Below, piece by piece: positions 11,948 to 23,349 of a DNA stretch of 64,000 nt. The notes under the pieces were generated by a model. It saw nothing but the letters and a program-made list of their open reading frames with translations, made no database searches and was not told the DNA's origin. Made by a program: the position numbers and the translations under genes. Every line of letters begins with the position of its first letter. Position 1 is the first letter of the stretch. Source of the stretch: Galeruca laticollis (Eukaryota > Arthropoda > Insecta > Coleoptera > Chrysomelidae); NCBI GenBank assembly GCA_963921935.1, contig OY998175.1, positions 177,603,262 to 177,667,261 of the forward strand, in the 5' to 3' direction.

Positions 11948-12075
11948 CTATAATGGTAATGCATACGCTATTCTATCTCTAGTTATGCCTAATTCAACAT
12001 TTTCGTCATCTTCATCAACATCTTGATCTTCATGAGGAACGATATTATCGATATGAACTTGGACACTAGCAACAA
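11948..12075 (-). pseudogene. C-terminal exon of a Harbinger-type transposase
   Basis: The minus strand reads LLASVQVHIDNIVPHEDQ then an acidic stretch and GITRDRIAYALPL-stop (stop at 11950-11948). The VPxExxD.E...G...R..I ending is typical of HARBI1/PIF transposases. A splice acceptor (ATTTTTAG) lies immediately upstream at 12083-12076, so this is a terminal exon. I find no catalytic exon upstream before 12700, so the gene is incomplete, either deleted or displaced. Confidence 0.6.
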
Positions 12076-12078
12076 CTA

Positions 12079-12707
12079 AAAATATTGTGGATTATTTTAT
12101 GTCTAGGCTACACTAAACACAATCTTGTGGAGTAAATATAAATAGCATTTACGAAGCACAAATTTACTTATTTAGCATGAAAATTACTTAATCATATTCA
12201 CTTACAAATTCAATACACACTAAACTATAAATTTGGGATATTTTTATAAACACAAAACATATGACAGCATTTGACCCATAGAGAAAGTTATAATAATATT
12301 TATCTATGAATTGACCGTCGTCTTATGTCATTGAGTTCTATACAGCGCCATGCATCAAGACGGTGGAGCGGTTGAACTGAAGTAAAAAGATAATCGTTTT
12401 CAAAAATTTGCGCACAACAAATCTCAAAAAATACAATGATTTGAGATTTCATATTTTCAGCATCGAATTCTCTAGGCTTCCTTTTGGGGATCAGGTTTTG
12501 GTGTCCAGATTGGTGACCACAAATTGTCAAAACTGTCAAAATCACACCATCACTTAATGGCTTATATCTTTTTTATAACAATATAAAACTCAACCAAAAT
12601 ACCTGATCCCCAAGACAAAGGTCCAAGTTATATTGTGTTAAAATCTCAACACTTAATTTCCCTGTGTTCTTTAGATTTGTTGTGTACAAAATGACCTAAA
12701 TTTTGTT
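12079..12707. other. No recognisable gene
   Basis: AT-rich. One 81-codon minus frame (12545-12300) has no recognisable similarity. The part next to 12707 would be the leader of an LTR element read on minus, if the primer site assignment is right. Confidence 0.35.
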
Positions 12708-12724
12708 GCAAATCACGGGTGCCA
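12708..12724 (-). promoter_or_regulatory. Candidate tRNA primer-binding site
   Basis: On the minus strand this reads TGGCACCCGTGATTTGC. It begins with TGG, the complement of a tRNA CCA end, and lies two bases after the CA end of the candidate LTR. That is the usual geometry for minus-strand priming in LTR retroelements. Confidence 0.45.
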
Positions 12725-12726
12725 AC

Positions 12727-13430
12727 TGTTTTCAGGTTCCTAAAACGTGAGGCCCCTCTCAATCAAAGCTTGAAATTGATTATATAAACGAGTGTACGAG
12801 AAACTTGGGTGTTTTGATAAACTTTAACAACCCAAATATTTTATTCAATATAAATGCATTGAGACTTAAGTGAGTTTAGTTGTCCATAGCCTGCCGAGAA
12901 ATGCACGAAATTATCACAAGTAGTTAAAAATAATGCGAAAAAATTAAAAAATACATATTAAAACCAAGTGGAAATGCGACTAGGTAACGTAAAATCAGCA
13001 GCAATGCAAGGATAATTAATAAATAATTTGTACCTGACCTCGGAAGTAATTATTTCTGTTCTGTCAAGAGCTTGATTGGTGGATGTGGTATTCTTATGTG
13101 GCGTGCTATCACAATAGTACCACTAAAAAGGTGCTGAACTGCTGAATACTTATCGTCTGCGTCGACTCAATCTGTTTTCCAGCTCGGTTTTCAATGATTG
13201 CATACACGTGTGTCTGACATCTGCTCTTCTATTTCAATTTTCGCTTCGGCAAAGCTTTGTTTTCTAGCTAACTATCGGCTGAGAAGGACCAATGTTGCGT
13301 TCCCTTGCCGTCAGTTCCTTATATGGTTCTGAACGAACGAGAACTTCGTGAAAAAGTATATTATTTTTTATGAAAAAACACTGCTTTTATTTCTGATTAA
13401 TATTTTATTACTCTTGACAGGACTGTCACA
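12727..13430 (-). repeat. Candidate LTR of a minus-strand LTR element (possibly BEL-1)
   Basis: Bounded on the minus strand by TGTGACAGTCC... at 13430 and ...CCTGAAAACA at 12727, with a candidate primer-binding site just inside. Length 704 bp. Orientation agrees with BEL-1, whose gag starts at 9967, and the Harbinger-like remnant could have separated the two. I could not find a partner LTR in the window, so this is inferred from the end dinucleotides and the primer site only. Confidence 0.4.
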
Positions 13431-13519
13431 CTCTTTCAATATATTATTGCTTCCATAGTAACAAAATAAATGCCACACAGTTGGCTGGACTTTATTAAGG
13501 CACACAGACCGTCCTATTG

Positions 13520-15215
13520 ACTGTTTTTTTTAATTAAAAAATGATAATGCGAAACTGAACAATGTAATATCTCCATACGGTGTCAAATGCGTGTTTACGA
13601 TCGAAAAATATTCGGCATTAGTCGAGATTTGCTCCTTTTTAGCAATGAAATAATTATAGCTTTATACCAAAGAGACGGAAATATATGTTCGAACGATATC
13701 AACTTGAAAATTGAAAGTAATTTTTGTTTTGCAGAGTTCAACAGGTTTTTTAAAAATATAGGTGGTATATCATCTGTTCCGGAACTAATCTCTTTCATTT
13801 CATCGAGACAGCTGTTCAATTCGTCGAGTGTTATTGGGTCGTTCATACAATTGTTGTTGCTAGTTTCTTCATATCGTAAAACTTCTTCGACTAAGAGCTT
13901 GTGTCTGGTAAAGCTATCTTTGTAACTTTCATCAGAGGAATGTTTTCTGTATACATTTGCTAAAGTACTAGCTATTTCCGAGGCAAATGGTATAATATTG
14001 GTATCTTTTCTTAATCTTTTAATGTTCAATGTAGTGGGTATTCCAGCAATTTTCCTAATTTTATTCCATACCTGACTGGTTGGGATGGAGCTATTTATTC
14101 CAGACACAAATGTTTGCCAACACTTCTTTTTTGATGATTTCACTGTTAACTGTGCAAATGCCTCCAGTTTTTCAAACTCTATTTTATTTTCAGCTGTTTT
14201 ATGTTTCTTGTATCGGTTCAGGGCTGATTCACTCTCAGTTATTGCTTTTTCGGATTCGGCGTTCCACCAAGGAACAGGTTGGCGTCCTAAAACTAGTTTA
14301 GTCTTTCCAATATGTTTTTCCGCGCTTGCGATTATAATTTGATTGAAGTGATAAAGCACAATAGACTATCACGAGTCGCAGTGGAGGGCCTCATTGACCC
14401 ACTCATTATAAACCTAACCTAACTTAAGTGATAAAGCGTCTTGTCAATATCAGGTGAGATTACTTATTGTTTCAAACTTTTTTCTATAGTATTGGAAAAG
14501 TCGTTCCAATTTCCCGTGTGAACTTTCCATTCGCTCAAGTTATTGGAGTTATCCGGTGGAGTGCAACTACTATTAATAATTATTGGACAATGATCACTTC
14601 CATATTTGAAGTCTGATGTATCCCATAACATGGAAGGAGTTAAGTTTGAGTCGTATAGAGTTAGGTCAATGCACGAAGATTCGGCTGTGTTAATATTGAA
14701 TCTTGTAGGGTTACCATCGTTTAAGTAATTTAAATGTAAATCGTCTACAGCTTTTTCTATTAGACTACCTCTTTCGTTCGTGCTTTTTGATCTCCATATA
14801 ATATTATGTCCGTTAAAGTCGCCTAAAATTACCCGTGGAGTTGGAACTTGCTTAATTAGATTTGTAAAACTTGAATAGTCGACAGGGGCATTGGGAGGTA
14901 TATTACAAATATATAACGGAGGATTGGAAATTACTTTAACAACAAGAGCTTCTAGGTTTGTGTTGACAACATACATTTCAGAATCAATAGATTTATTTCA
15001 TAATGTTATCACGTCACCACTTGCGCGAGCTCCATCAGTTCTATCTTTTCTGAAACAATTAAAATGTTTAGTGCTGTATGTTTGGCATGCCTTAAGGTTC
15101 GATTCTTGTATACAAATGATTTCAGGTCAATGTTCTGCAATGATAATCTGTAAGCGATGGAGGAAGCCATCAATATTCCACTGTAGTATCGAGTTGAATG
15201 CTGCTATTAGATTGT
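13520..15215 (-). pseudogene. I/Jockey-type LINE ORF2: endonuclease and partial reverse transcriptase
   Basis: Read on minus. About 15210-15000 gives the EEP endonuclease start (IIQWNIDGF, EIICIQESNLK). 14976-14464 gives VILGDFNGHNIIWRS, SCIDLTLYD and the SDH motif in YGSDHCPIII, so the nuclease domain is nearly whole. 14359-13595 is the linker before RT (PVPWWNAESEKAI, SQVWNKIRKIAG, DDIPPIFLKNL, FPSLWYKAIII). After an internal deletion, AFDTVWR appears near 13530 and the element ends. The YADD block and 3' end are missing. The frame between 14464 and 14359 is interrupted by a small insertion (14358-14425) with a 12-bp target duplication; sequence on either side is in frame without it. Confidence 0.88.
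14346..14437 (+). mobile_element. 68-bp retroposed fragment with 12-bp target-site duplication
   Basis: AAGTGATAAAGC occurs at 14346-14357 and again at 14426-14437. Between them is a 68-bp segment (14358-14425) ending in AAACCTAACCTAACTT. Skipping the insert plus one repeat leaves the host LINE frame continuous, so this is a true insertion. The perfect 12-bp duplication and lack of inverted ends point to target-primed reverse transcription of a very short 3' fragment of another LINE or SINE. Confidence 0.75.
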
Positions 15216-16555
15216 TCACGAGTCCTTGCTGTAGAGTGATAACTACTTTGCGACGAATCGCTTTCCAGGTCCGAGGCTACTTTACCTATGTGGGAGAGAA
15301 TGTTCTTCTTTAGTTTTGTAATTTTTGTTTTCGTAGACTTGTCAGTTACATGAGAATATATTCTATTTAATAAATTCATTGATCTCAACAAATCCGCTGT
15401 TTAATCATTAATCACACTTATTGGATCTTGAACTCCTTGAACATTGTCCAATAGAAGCATCAATTGATCGAAGTTTAAAACAAAAGAGGGAGAATGATTG
15501 TCGACGAAATTCTGGTGGAGTCGGCTTCAGAGGATTTGCCATTTTTCTTCGATTTTTTTGTCTTTGCAGATGAGTTGGATGATGGTTTTGTAAATAAGTT
15601 GATTGGGCCCATATTGGCCTCTGAATGAGGAGAGGCTATTTCTACAAACTGACGTTTTGTTGTGGGGTGGGATCTTTCATTTCTACTTACAGATTCACCT
15701 AAGGTTTTTGGAATAGGGTTGGTTTTGACGTTTTCACTGCATGAGGTGAAGGTGCAGCCAACGAAATGGATGAAGATTGTATATCTTTCAGTGATGAGGG
15801 TTGTACATCAAATGGTTGTAGTGAAAGTTCTGCTTGTGAAAAGGGTTGTGTGGATGGTTCTTTAAAAGAATTATAGTTTGTATAGTTTGTGGTGAGTATG
15901 AGGACTCTGATAGCGTTTGTTCAGGAATTTGTTGTACATGTTCTGTGAGTGTTTGTGATAAAGGTTGCGCTGTACATTGCGATGCAATATGACCCATTTG
16001 TTTACAAATGTAACAGGTTACACCATCTTGGGAAAGAAATACTCTATAGTTAGTCTTATCGAAAGTTATAACAATAGAATCGGGAATATTCAAATTATGC
16101 GGGCTAACGTAAACCTGCCCTCTAAAGCTTAAAATATGAGCAAATTCGGGAGTGATGAGCTTATACGCAAAGACATTAATGGAGACGCTAAATTCAGACC
16201 AAGCTTTTTTAATTTATCAGTAAGAAGTTCGTTGTATATCGAAGGACAAACATTGGAAAGTACAAGTCTTTCGGATGGTGTGATCAGCCGACGAGCACAT
16301 AAAGTTTGGTTAAGAGCTTTTATGGATCCATGATTGTTAACAAAGTCGTCTACCAGTTGCGTACCTGAAAGATAAACACATACCCGATATTGACCTAATT
16401 TAGAAATATGGGTTATATTTTTAGGTTGTAAGATTTGTCCTAAAGGAACTACATAATCTTGAACGCTAGCACCATCAATTGCGCTGATTATTATTCCATG
16501 ATTTTTGAAGGATATTTTGGTTGAGCAGCTATAGAAGAGTATGACATATTAATTG
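15170..16555 (-). pseudogene. I/Jockey-type LINE ORF1 (Gag-like, zinc knuckle)
   Basis: A start is plausible near 16553 (minus, reads MSYSSIAAQPKYPSKNHG). The frame continues with GQYRVCVYLSGTQLVDDFV, CARRLITPSERLVLSNVCP, then after a frameshift near 16140 FAHILSFRGQVYVSP, NIPDSIVITFDKTNYRVFLS and the CCHC knuckle CYICKQMGHIASQC (about 16015-15975). This is the RNA-binding ORF1 protein of insect I/Jockey-type LINEs. The C-terminal end (LLNRIYSHVTDKSTKTK) is at 15391-15170, next to the endonuclease start of ORF2. It has several frameshifts. Confidence 0.8.
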
Positions 16556-17880
16556 ACATTCAAAGTGATCTGATGAACGAGGCCCAGGCACTTCAGTACG
16601 CCCCTGGCCGTTATCGTACTTTCTTGATGACTTTCAGTTTTAAGACAACGTTATTCTAAAGTATACAGTTTACCGCCAAGGTATATTTGATAATAGTTTG
16701 CACAAACGCACTCCCCATATAAGTATAGTAATTTTCAAAAAACTAACAATATTCACTTAATTGTTTAACTTGGCAATTTCACTTGTTTCGGAGCACCGAA
16801 ATAAACACGTCCTACTGAATAGGTTGCAGGGACGGATCTTCTTGCAAGTAATTAATAAAACATTTTTTTAAACATTGACCTACTTTTGTTTAGCCTACCA
16901 GGTACTGGGTGTTATTGCCAAACGTGATAACATCACCAACTAATCTGAAGTTGTTTACTCATGAAAAAAATTGACACGCTGCGGGGAGCAATATTGAAAT
17001 CAACACACAATGCAGTAGATTGGCGATGATCTAGCAACTATTACTATTAAAATACGTATTGTCCACTCCATGATGTTAACTGAAACAAGCGGCGTACATT
17101 TTTATGACTTGCTCTTTTGATCGTTCACTCCCTGTGCACCAAATTCAAATAAGCTGCTCTAGTTCATAAAATCTCATGGGTTCAACTTAAATCACAAATG
17201 TGCAGATGACCAGAATGGTGCAATGTGACAGAACCGCCTATATACAACTAAAATCAAACACATTGTCATTTGATGTTCAGTCATGATATTCGACGCATCA
17301 AATTGGTTAGATATATAAAATGGTTACAGGTAACGCGTTTATATTATATTTTATAATTTCAAACTTATTAATACAATATAACTAATTAAAATGACATAAA
17401 TACAGAGAACCAAAACTAATTTCTCGAATTGTAACCGCTCTGATTCTTTGTTTATCCGTTAAATTTCGTACACTTTTTGATATTACCAAAAATTTTGAGA
17501 AACCTCACTGAATTTGACAACAAAATTTACAGAATTGTCAAAGTGCATTTCTACCAAGATTAATAAGATAAAGTACATCCTGAATCTGCATTTATGTGAA
17601 ATTGCCAAACTATGCAAAAACTTCATGATGCATTTATATTTTCTAATGACATCATAATCGAAACAAAGTGGTCGAAAGCAGCACAATTAAATTTAAAATG
17701 CGTCGTATGTTTTTAAGCATTCATTGCATAACGGCCATAATGCGTTATGCGTCATGATACAATAAAAGGAGATATAATATTAAGGCGTTGTATACACGTC
17801 CGTCTGTGCGTCATGTTGTGATAGATTTTTCAAAATATTTGGCGCGAAATGATGTATTATGATGCAATTCTCTGTAATGC
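16556..17880. other. LINE 5' leader and unassigned sequence
   Basis: The first few hundred bases upstream of ORF1 (to perhaps 16850, locally GC-richer) are probably the 5' UTR of the minus-strand LINE. The rest is AT-rich with no recognisable coding region. A palindromic stretch around 17725-17755 (ATAACG...GCGTTAT-like) is the only structure noted. Confidence 0.35.
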
Positions 17881-17884
17881 ATAG

Positions 17885-18320
17885 AAATTTGAAAATAATT
17901 TTGATATTAGTGCTGCTTTCAAGAGTAGTTTTAGTTTTTCGCCCACCGAGAAAAGTATTAGTTTACCCCAAAAATGTTGAAATTTTGGATTTTTTTAAAG
18001 TTATTTTTTCGATTTTCAGCGTATATGTCGTTGTCGTCGTTGTTGACTTCAGCCACTTTTTGTAACATATTTTGTTAGCACGATACAGCCTCCGGAGTGC
18101 AACAAGTCAACAATTTTATGATTGATTATTGTTCAGAACATCATACAGATGAACCCTATTGATTTTGAGCTTAATAGAGCCAGTACAATGGGTGCTGTAG
18201 GATTTCAAGCACCACATTTTTGGTAATTTTTCGAGAAGTTTCGGTTTGTTAGCACGATACAGCCTCCGGAGTGTCTGAGTGTGGGAAAGTTTGTTTTCGT
18301 CTTTGAAACCGTTCATTTTT
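17885..18320 (+). mobile_element. Dispersed element with internal 173-bp repeat, copy A
   Basis: Shares with 33500-34580 an introductory segment (GAGAAAAGTATTNGTTTACC, then a TCGTCGTTGTCG-like stretch), a ~173-bp unit beginning TGTTAGCACGATACAGCC, and a closing segment (TTTGAAACCGTTCATTTTT here). In copy A the unit starts at 18073 and again at 18247 (spacing 174), so there is one full unit plus a partial one. Copy B has four full units. No coding region. Ends are approximate because no target duplication was recognised. Confidence 0.75.
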
Positions 18321-18359
18321 GTTGCCTTTTATGTTGTCAGTTTGTGCTTGCTTATATTT

Positions 18360-18890
18360 GCTTCTTCACAGTAGAATCTGCTAGTCCAATTCTTTCTTTG
18401 ATGCCAAAACATCATATGTTTTTTTTCTAATTCCTTCGTGTAAAGAGCGATTGTTTTTCTCTGAACAAATCTTATCCCTTGTTAACACTGTTTAGAATAG
18501 TTGTCTAGTATCCAGACAACTATCATGTCTCTTACATCCTGGTTTGACCGTTCCACTGAACCTTGACTTTACGGGTACCTGGATATTCCATGTGCGATTT
18601 TCAAACTAAGCCACATTTCAGTTAAATTATTTTGGCAAATTCCATCCCGTTGTCACTATGCAGAATAAATGGAGTCCCACAAATACAAAAAATGTCAAGT
18701 TATAAGTAACCTCTTCAGCTGTTTTAGTTTTAAGTGGTCGGTAGGAATTTAGCGAATAAAATTCTTTATTTAAGTCGTGTAACATGTTTACCTTTGCAGT
18801 ATTTTGAATTATAAAGAAATATGATTCATAAGAAATATTTTTTGTTACAACAGATTGACCATTTACAATTTCTGAGAATTCCTCCATTCT
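18360..18890 (-). pseudogene. Integrase-core relic like that of KRBA2-type proteins
   Basis: On minus, about 18800-18690 reads LNSYRPLKTKTAEEVTYNL and, in the next frame, FILHSDNGMEF (near 18650), the second catalytic block of a retroviral-type integrase. It then shows remnants of the following SQSQGSVERSNQDVRDM block near 18560 and LHEGIRKKTYDVL near 18420. These phrases are typical of the integrase domain in KRAB-A-domain-containing protein 2-like sequences, which are transposon-derived. Many frameshifts and stops are present. Nothing else of such an element was recognised nearby. Confidence 0.65.
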
Positions 18891-19559
18891 TAATTTTGAT
18901 TAAACGAAGACCCACCAATAAATTAATGTTTCAAAAAGAAAGAAGTTATAACATCAATATTAATAACAAAGCAATCCTTTGTCAGGGTCTAACAATAAAA
19001 AATACACCCTTGCTCTCAGTGGGTGTCAAACGAAACTTCACAGTGACACAACATCTGCGCTTGGAGCCCTTATAGCGGTCCTTACTGCAAATTATTATTA
19101 ATGCCCCAAATAAAAATGGAATTAATTTATAACAAAAAACGTCTGAATACCTTTACTTTGTTATCGTTTCCTTTATTATCATTTTCTTGACATCATGCTG
19201 TTTCATCTGTCATTGGAACAAAAAATGATTTTTAAGATAATCTACCGCAAAAGAATTGCATAAAATAATACTCGTAACATAAGACTGATAGTTACAAATG
19301 AAGTTCACCTTACACTAAAATTTAACTAGCTTCATATAATTTTTTAAATCTGATACGGCTAGAATTTTGAAGGATAATGCAACATTCAAAGTATATTGAT
19401 ACAGTTTTTCAAATAGTATTATTTTTCGTTGGTTTTTCGCCGTTTATTTATATTTAGCAATTCCAAATTCCATTGTTTTATTCCCAATATTTGAGCTTCT
19501 TCTGTTATACCACATTTCAAGAGTTTCTTTAATTTTTGGCTGAGAAAAATTTCATTCTT
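18891..19559. other. No recognisable gene
   Basis: AT-rich stretch. The plus-strand frame 18821-19075 overlaps the integrase relic and has no support. Upstream parts of that relic may lie here but are not readable. Confidence 0.35.
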
Positions 19560-20838
19560 CATTACTAGGTACTGCTCTAGCGATATAAATGATTAATTAA
19601 GCATAGAAATATTGGCATTACAAGAGCTAAAATTGATAAAGAAGAATTCAGGTTATTACATGCAGGAGAGGAAAAGCAGGGTAGAAACAGAACAAGATTC
19701 ATGATCAGCAAAGAACTAAGAGATAATATATTGGATTACAAGAAAGTAAATGGCAGAATTTCAACATTGAAAATTTCAACATTGAAGTCCAAAGTCTAAA
19801 TCAGAAGACAAAGATGCATTTTATAAAGACTTAATAGAAACATGTGAAAACATCCCAAAAACTAACAACTCTTTGATGGGCGACCTTGATGCTATAATTG
19901 GTAAAGAACAACGTATAGCGAATGTAGGAGGTAAATAATCCCTATACGATATAACAAACGACAATGAACATAGAGTGTGCCATATGGCCACAGAATTGAA
20001 TATGCAGATAGTTAGCAACACCAAGCTGAACATAAGGTAACATGGATGATGCCAAGATAAACGAGAGGAATCCAGATTGACCACATTTCAATTTAAACAG
20101 GGAGACATTAATACATGATGTACGATCATTTAGAGGAGCAAATGTCGATTCCCACCATTTTCTGATAATAACTAAAATTAACCTTACGGTACTTAACAGC
20201 AAAAAAATATCAGAACATGTATAAAGAGACGGAACATAGAAGAACTATAAGATTGCCCACAGGAATTCATCAATCATATGGATAGAATCCGAAGAAATGG
20301 ACATGACATAAACTGGCAAAATATAAAAAAGGATTTTGGACACGGCCAATAGTACAATATAGATAAAAAATAGTAAGATAACGAAAAATCACTGGTTTGA
20401 TAAATTCTACGAAAAAGTTATACATGAAAAGACAATGACAATGTAACATGGATAGCAACAAAAAAATAGAGGTTTATGAAAAATATGAAACATTGAGAAT
20501 AAGTGGTGCAACCTTAAACAAAAACAGAGAACATGGGTCAATGAAATAATGGAAGAGTTAGAAGAGAAGGGCAGAGGTAATAAAAATATCTACCAATACA
20601 TCGTTACAATAGAGTACAGGCAACAGCAGGACTTACGAGCAACACAGGAGGATTTTTATCGAAAGAATAGACGAAGAAGAAGACACACCAATGCTTAATG
20701 AAGTAAAAGATGTCGTTCAAAAATTGAAATTGAATAAAGCAGGAGGACGAGATGATAACGTTAAAGAGAAGGTAAAATTCGGGGGTGAAGAAACTGATGA
20801 ATAGGCTACACGGATTAATAGAACCAAAAAATGCCCGG
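19560..20838 (+). pseudogene. RTE-type LINE, first segment: endonuclease and start of reverse transcriptase
   Basis: Plus strand. About 19790-20210 encodes an RTE EEP endonuclease in decayed form: the FYKDLIETCENIPK and GDLDAIIGKEQRIANVGGK stretches, HRVCHMATELNMQIVSNTKL, RNPDZHI-like IQIDHI, and the RGANVDSHHFLI-like end. About 20690-20836 encodes the linker before RT (LNKAGGRDD, FGGEE.LMNRLHGLI). The copy is cut at 20838 by a minus-strand LINE; the missing continuation is found at 25441-25622 and 27996-29330. Frames change often, so it is dead. Confidence 0.85.
20690..20838 (+). repeat. Left copy of ~150-bp direct duplication flanking the LOA-type LINE
   Basis: Starts AATGCTTAATGAAGTAAAAG and ends near ATGCCCGG. 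It matches 25441-25600 (starts AACGCTTAATAAAGTAAAAG) along its length with scattered substitutions and one ~17-base gap. Both copies are the same RTE segment. The interrupting LINE lies exactly between them. Confidence 0.85.
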
Positions 20839-20951
20839 AGAAAAAGAGACCAGCGCTTCTGTATCTGTAAAAGTTTGAAGGGTGGGTGACCCTTCCGCAC
20901 TTAGGCCACAATGTGCCCATTCTGCATCCTTCTGAGGTTCAAAACTTCATT

Positions 20952-21800
20952 CTAGCTCGTCATCCTGCCTACTTCCTTGAAGTAGGCGATAACGTCGCCT
21001 GAATTAAGTGCCTTCATACTGGCATATGTTAGCCTGTGCTCGCCGAATGCATGAAACCTAAAATGAGAAAGTATCTGATATTCGCAAAGAATGTGTTGGA
21101 CAGTCTCATCTTCTTCTTCACATCCTCTACAAAGTGGGGTGTTAGACAGACCCAGTCTGTGGAGGTGTTTTCGTAGGTGGCAGTGCTCAGTCAGAATACC
21201 CGTGGCTGTTCGTTGGTTCTGCCTGTTCATAGTCACGTATTTTTTGGCCACTTTGCTACCCGGATACTGTAGCAGCTCCTTCGCAAGCCTGCAGCCTTCG
21301 GCGTCATCGCATCTACCCTTAAACCTATTAAGGGAGTGTTCCTTTAATAGGTCGGCCGTCGCTGACGCCGACAGACCAATGAAAGTGCCAGGTCCCAAGA
21401 GTTTGTGAGAGGCTGCCTTCCTGGCTAGCGAGTCTGCCATACGGTGTCCTTCCAATTTCTCATGTCCCTTGATCCAGCCTAAAGTGACCGTGTTGTTACC
21501 GGCTTCGATTAAGGCCATGTGACATTCTAGTACTAGGCCTTATGTAATGCGTGGTCTATTCAGGGCTAGTAGTGTTTGTCTACTGTTCGTAAGGATTTAT
21601 ATATTATTACCTGTGGATTTCCTTTTGGTAATCTCTTTTGCAGAGATGCAGATAGCAGTGAGCTCTGTTTGAGCAACACTTGCATTGCAGCCCATTGCCC
21701 ATTTTGTGTTTAGATTCAGGAATCTGGAAAAAATTCCATATCCTGAGCCCACCTTGGATCTAGACCCATCTGTGAAGATGCGGATTGCGTCTTCTTCCAA
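20952..21800 (-). pseudogene. LOA-type LINE copy 1: RNase H and C-terminal zinc region
   Basis: 21800-21597 encodes RNase H with the first Asp in IRIFTDGSRSKVGSG and the Glu in AQTELTAI. 21518-20952 continues with GWIKGHEKLEGHRMADSLAR, which holds the His and last Asp region. It then carries a C-terminal segment CRGCEEEDETVQHILCEYQ, the CCHC-like motif common at the end of I/Jockey-group ORF2 proteins. A frameshift or short gap near 21540-21600 separates the two frames. RNase H removes the RNA strand after reverse transcription. This is the 3' end of ORF2; the 3' UTR follows to about 20840. Confidence 0.9.
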
Positions 21801-22291
21801 TAGGTCTTGTGCGTTGTTTTTGAAGATTGCCTTATAGGGCCTGTTGAAGGCATATCGCGGTGGAATCGAGTCCGTATTGGCCTGCAGCAGTGGGACCTCC
21901 CTGAGGGCCTCATGTCACAAGTTACGTCTCAGTTTACCGGATCCTACATCAGGCTGTATAGAGGTAGAGCGTTGACTTGTCATGGTCATCAAAACAATCT
22001 CCTTGATGTATATGTCAAGGGGAGTGAGACCGAGAATTACCTCCATAGCTCTTGCTGGTGTGGTTTTCATGCCTCCTGTTGTGTTGTGACATGCTGTTCT
22101 TTGGATTTGACCCAGTTTACGGACGACTGTCAGCTAGTTTGCTTTAGCTCCCCAGGCAATGGCGCCGTACGGGCCAGGCAGCGACCCTGAGTGACATTAC
22201 CCAGGTGCGGCCGATGGTTCTACGACACTGCTCATAAGAAATATATGCTTTTTTAACTCTACTTTCTAAGTGAGAGTTCCACGTTTAATAT

Positions 22292-23110
22292 CTAGGAGCT
22301 TTGGGGCTTGATGTTTTGCAAGCTTCCTTTTTTTTTCGTGAAAAGAACCATCTCCGTCTTTTTTCGATTTATTGACAGTGAACGGTCTCTGCACCATTGT
22401 TCTATGATATTGAGGGCCTCCTGCATTAAAGCGCAGGGTGTCTCCTCGAATCTTCCCGTTAGCAGAATCACTAGGTCATCTGCATATGCTATTGTGTAGA
22501 AGCTGCTATCGTTGAGGCGGCTGACCAAGGAGTCTAAGACCATGTTCCACAGTAGTGGCAAGAGTAACCCTCCCTGTGGACAACCTTTTATAACCAAGTT
22601 TCTGATGGTTACATCATCTACACTGATTTGTATTGCTCTTTTTGAGAGCATGTTATATATCCAGCTATTTATGGTATGGGGGATATTTTTGTTGGAAAGT
22701 GCATTTGTTATTTTAGGAAAGGTGGTTCTATCGAATGCGCCTTCTATGTCTATGAATACAACCAGCGTGGACTCCTTTTTTTCCAACGATCTTTCGATGC
22801 GGCCCGCTACGAGATGAAGTGCCGAATCGGTGGATTTCCCTGGAGTGTATGCATGTTAATTTCGATGCAGTGGATATTGTGTTATCACTACATCTCTTAT
22901 GTATCGTACGCACAGCGTCTCGAAGGTCTTCATTGGAAACGATGTGCGGCTAATGGATCGATACGCTTTTGGGATGGAATGGTTCATTCTTCCTGGTTTT
23001 GGTATGAATCCAACTTTAGCTTCTCTCCAACCTTTTGGAATATACCTCAGTGCCAGTGACGATCTGAGGGTTCTTACCAGGTGCTGCATTAGGTCATCCA
23101 TGCCCCACTG
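22292..23110 (-). pseudogene. LOA-type LINE copy 1: reverse transcriptase
   Basis: 23101-22856 encodes the fingers region (IPKGWREAKVGFIPKPGR, KAYRSISRTSF). 22913-22728 overlaps in another frame. 22786-22292 encodes the palm: VVFIDIEGAFDRTTF with the first catalytic Asp, GCPQGGLLLPLLWN, and YADD (22475-22486), then NRKKTEMVLFTKKK. The palm is in one open frame, so it decayed less than most LINEs here. A frameshift lies near 22790-22860. Downstream, the part between RT and RNase H (21800-22290) is present but frameshifted. Confidence 0.92.
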
Positions 23111-23349
23111 AAGTAGGGCTGGATAAATCCTCGATTTCCTCGCAATACGTTATCTTCTATTTTTATCTACTGACTTTTTTAAACTCCTTTAGGTGAGACT
23201 CGAGCTCCAATCCTCTTTGAATCTGGCTCTTTTAGCCTTATTAAAAGATTTCCTCGCCGTCCCCCTGAGATGGTCAATCTCATGGCACCACCATGGAGTG
23301 GAGGCTCCATCAAGATCAACCCGCCTGAGTGGGCAAGACATCTGGTAGG

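Larger units (their letters stand above)
10836..12078. mobile_element. PIF/Harbinger-like remnant (Myb/SANT-like and transposase 3' ends, convergent)
   Basis: A Myb/SANT-like protein end on plus (11155-11549) faces a transposase C-terminal exon on minus (11948-12075). PIF/Harbinger elements carry exactly these two genes, a DDE nuclease and a Myb-like partner, so the pairing supports one element. A possible terminal sequence GGTTTGTTCCAACC lies at 10836-10849, with a related inverted copy near 10930-10948. A matching right end was not found, and the 5' exons of both genes were not recognised. Bounds are approximate. Confidence 0.5.

Noticed and set aside
22512..23111. Overlapping plus-strand frames in the LOA-type LINE
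   Set aside because: Minus-strand reverse transcriptase motifs including YADD occupy the same bases; the plus frames show nothing.
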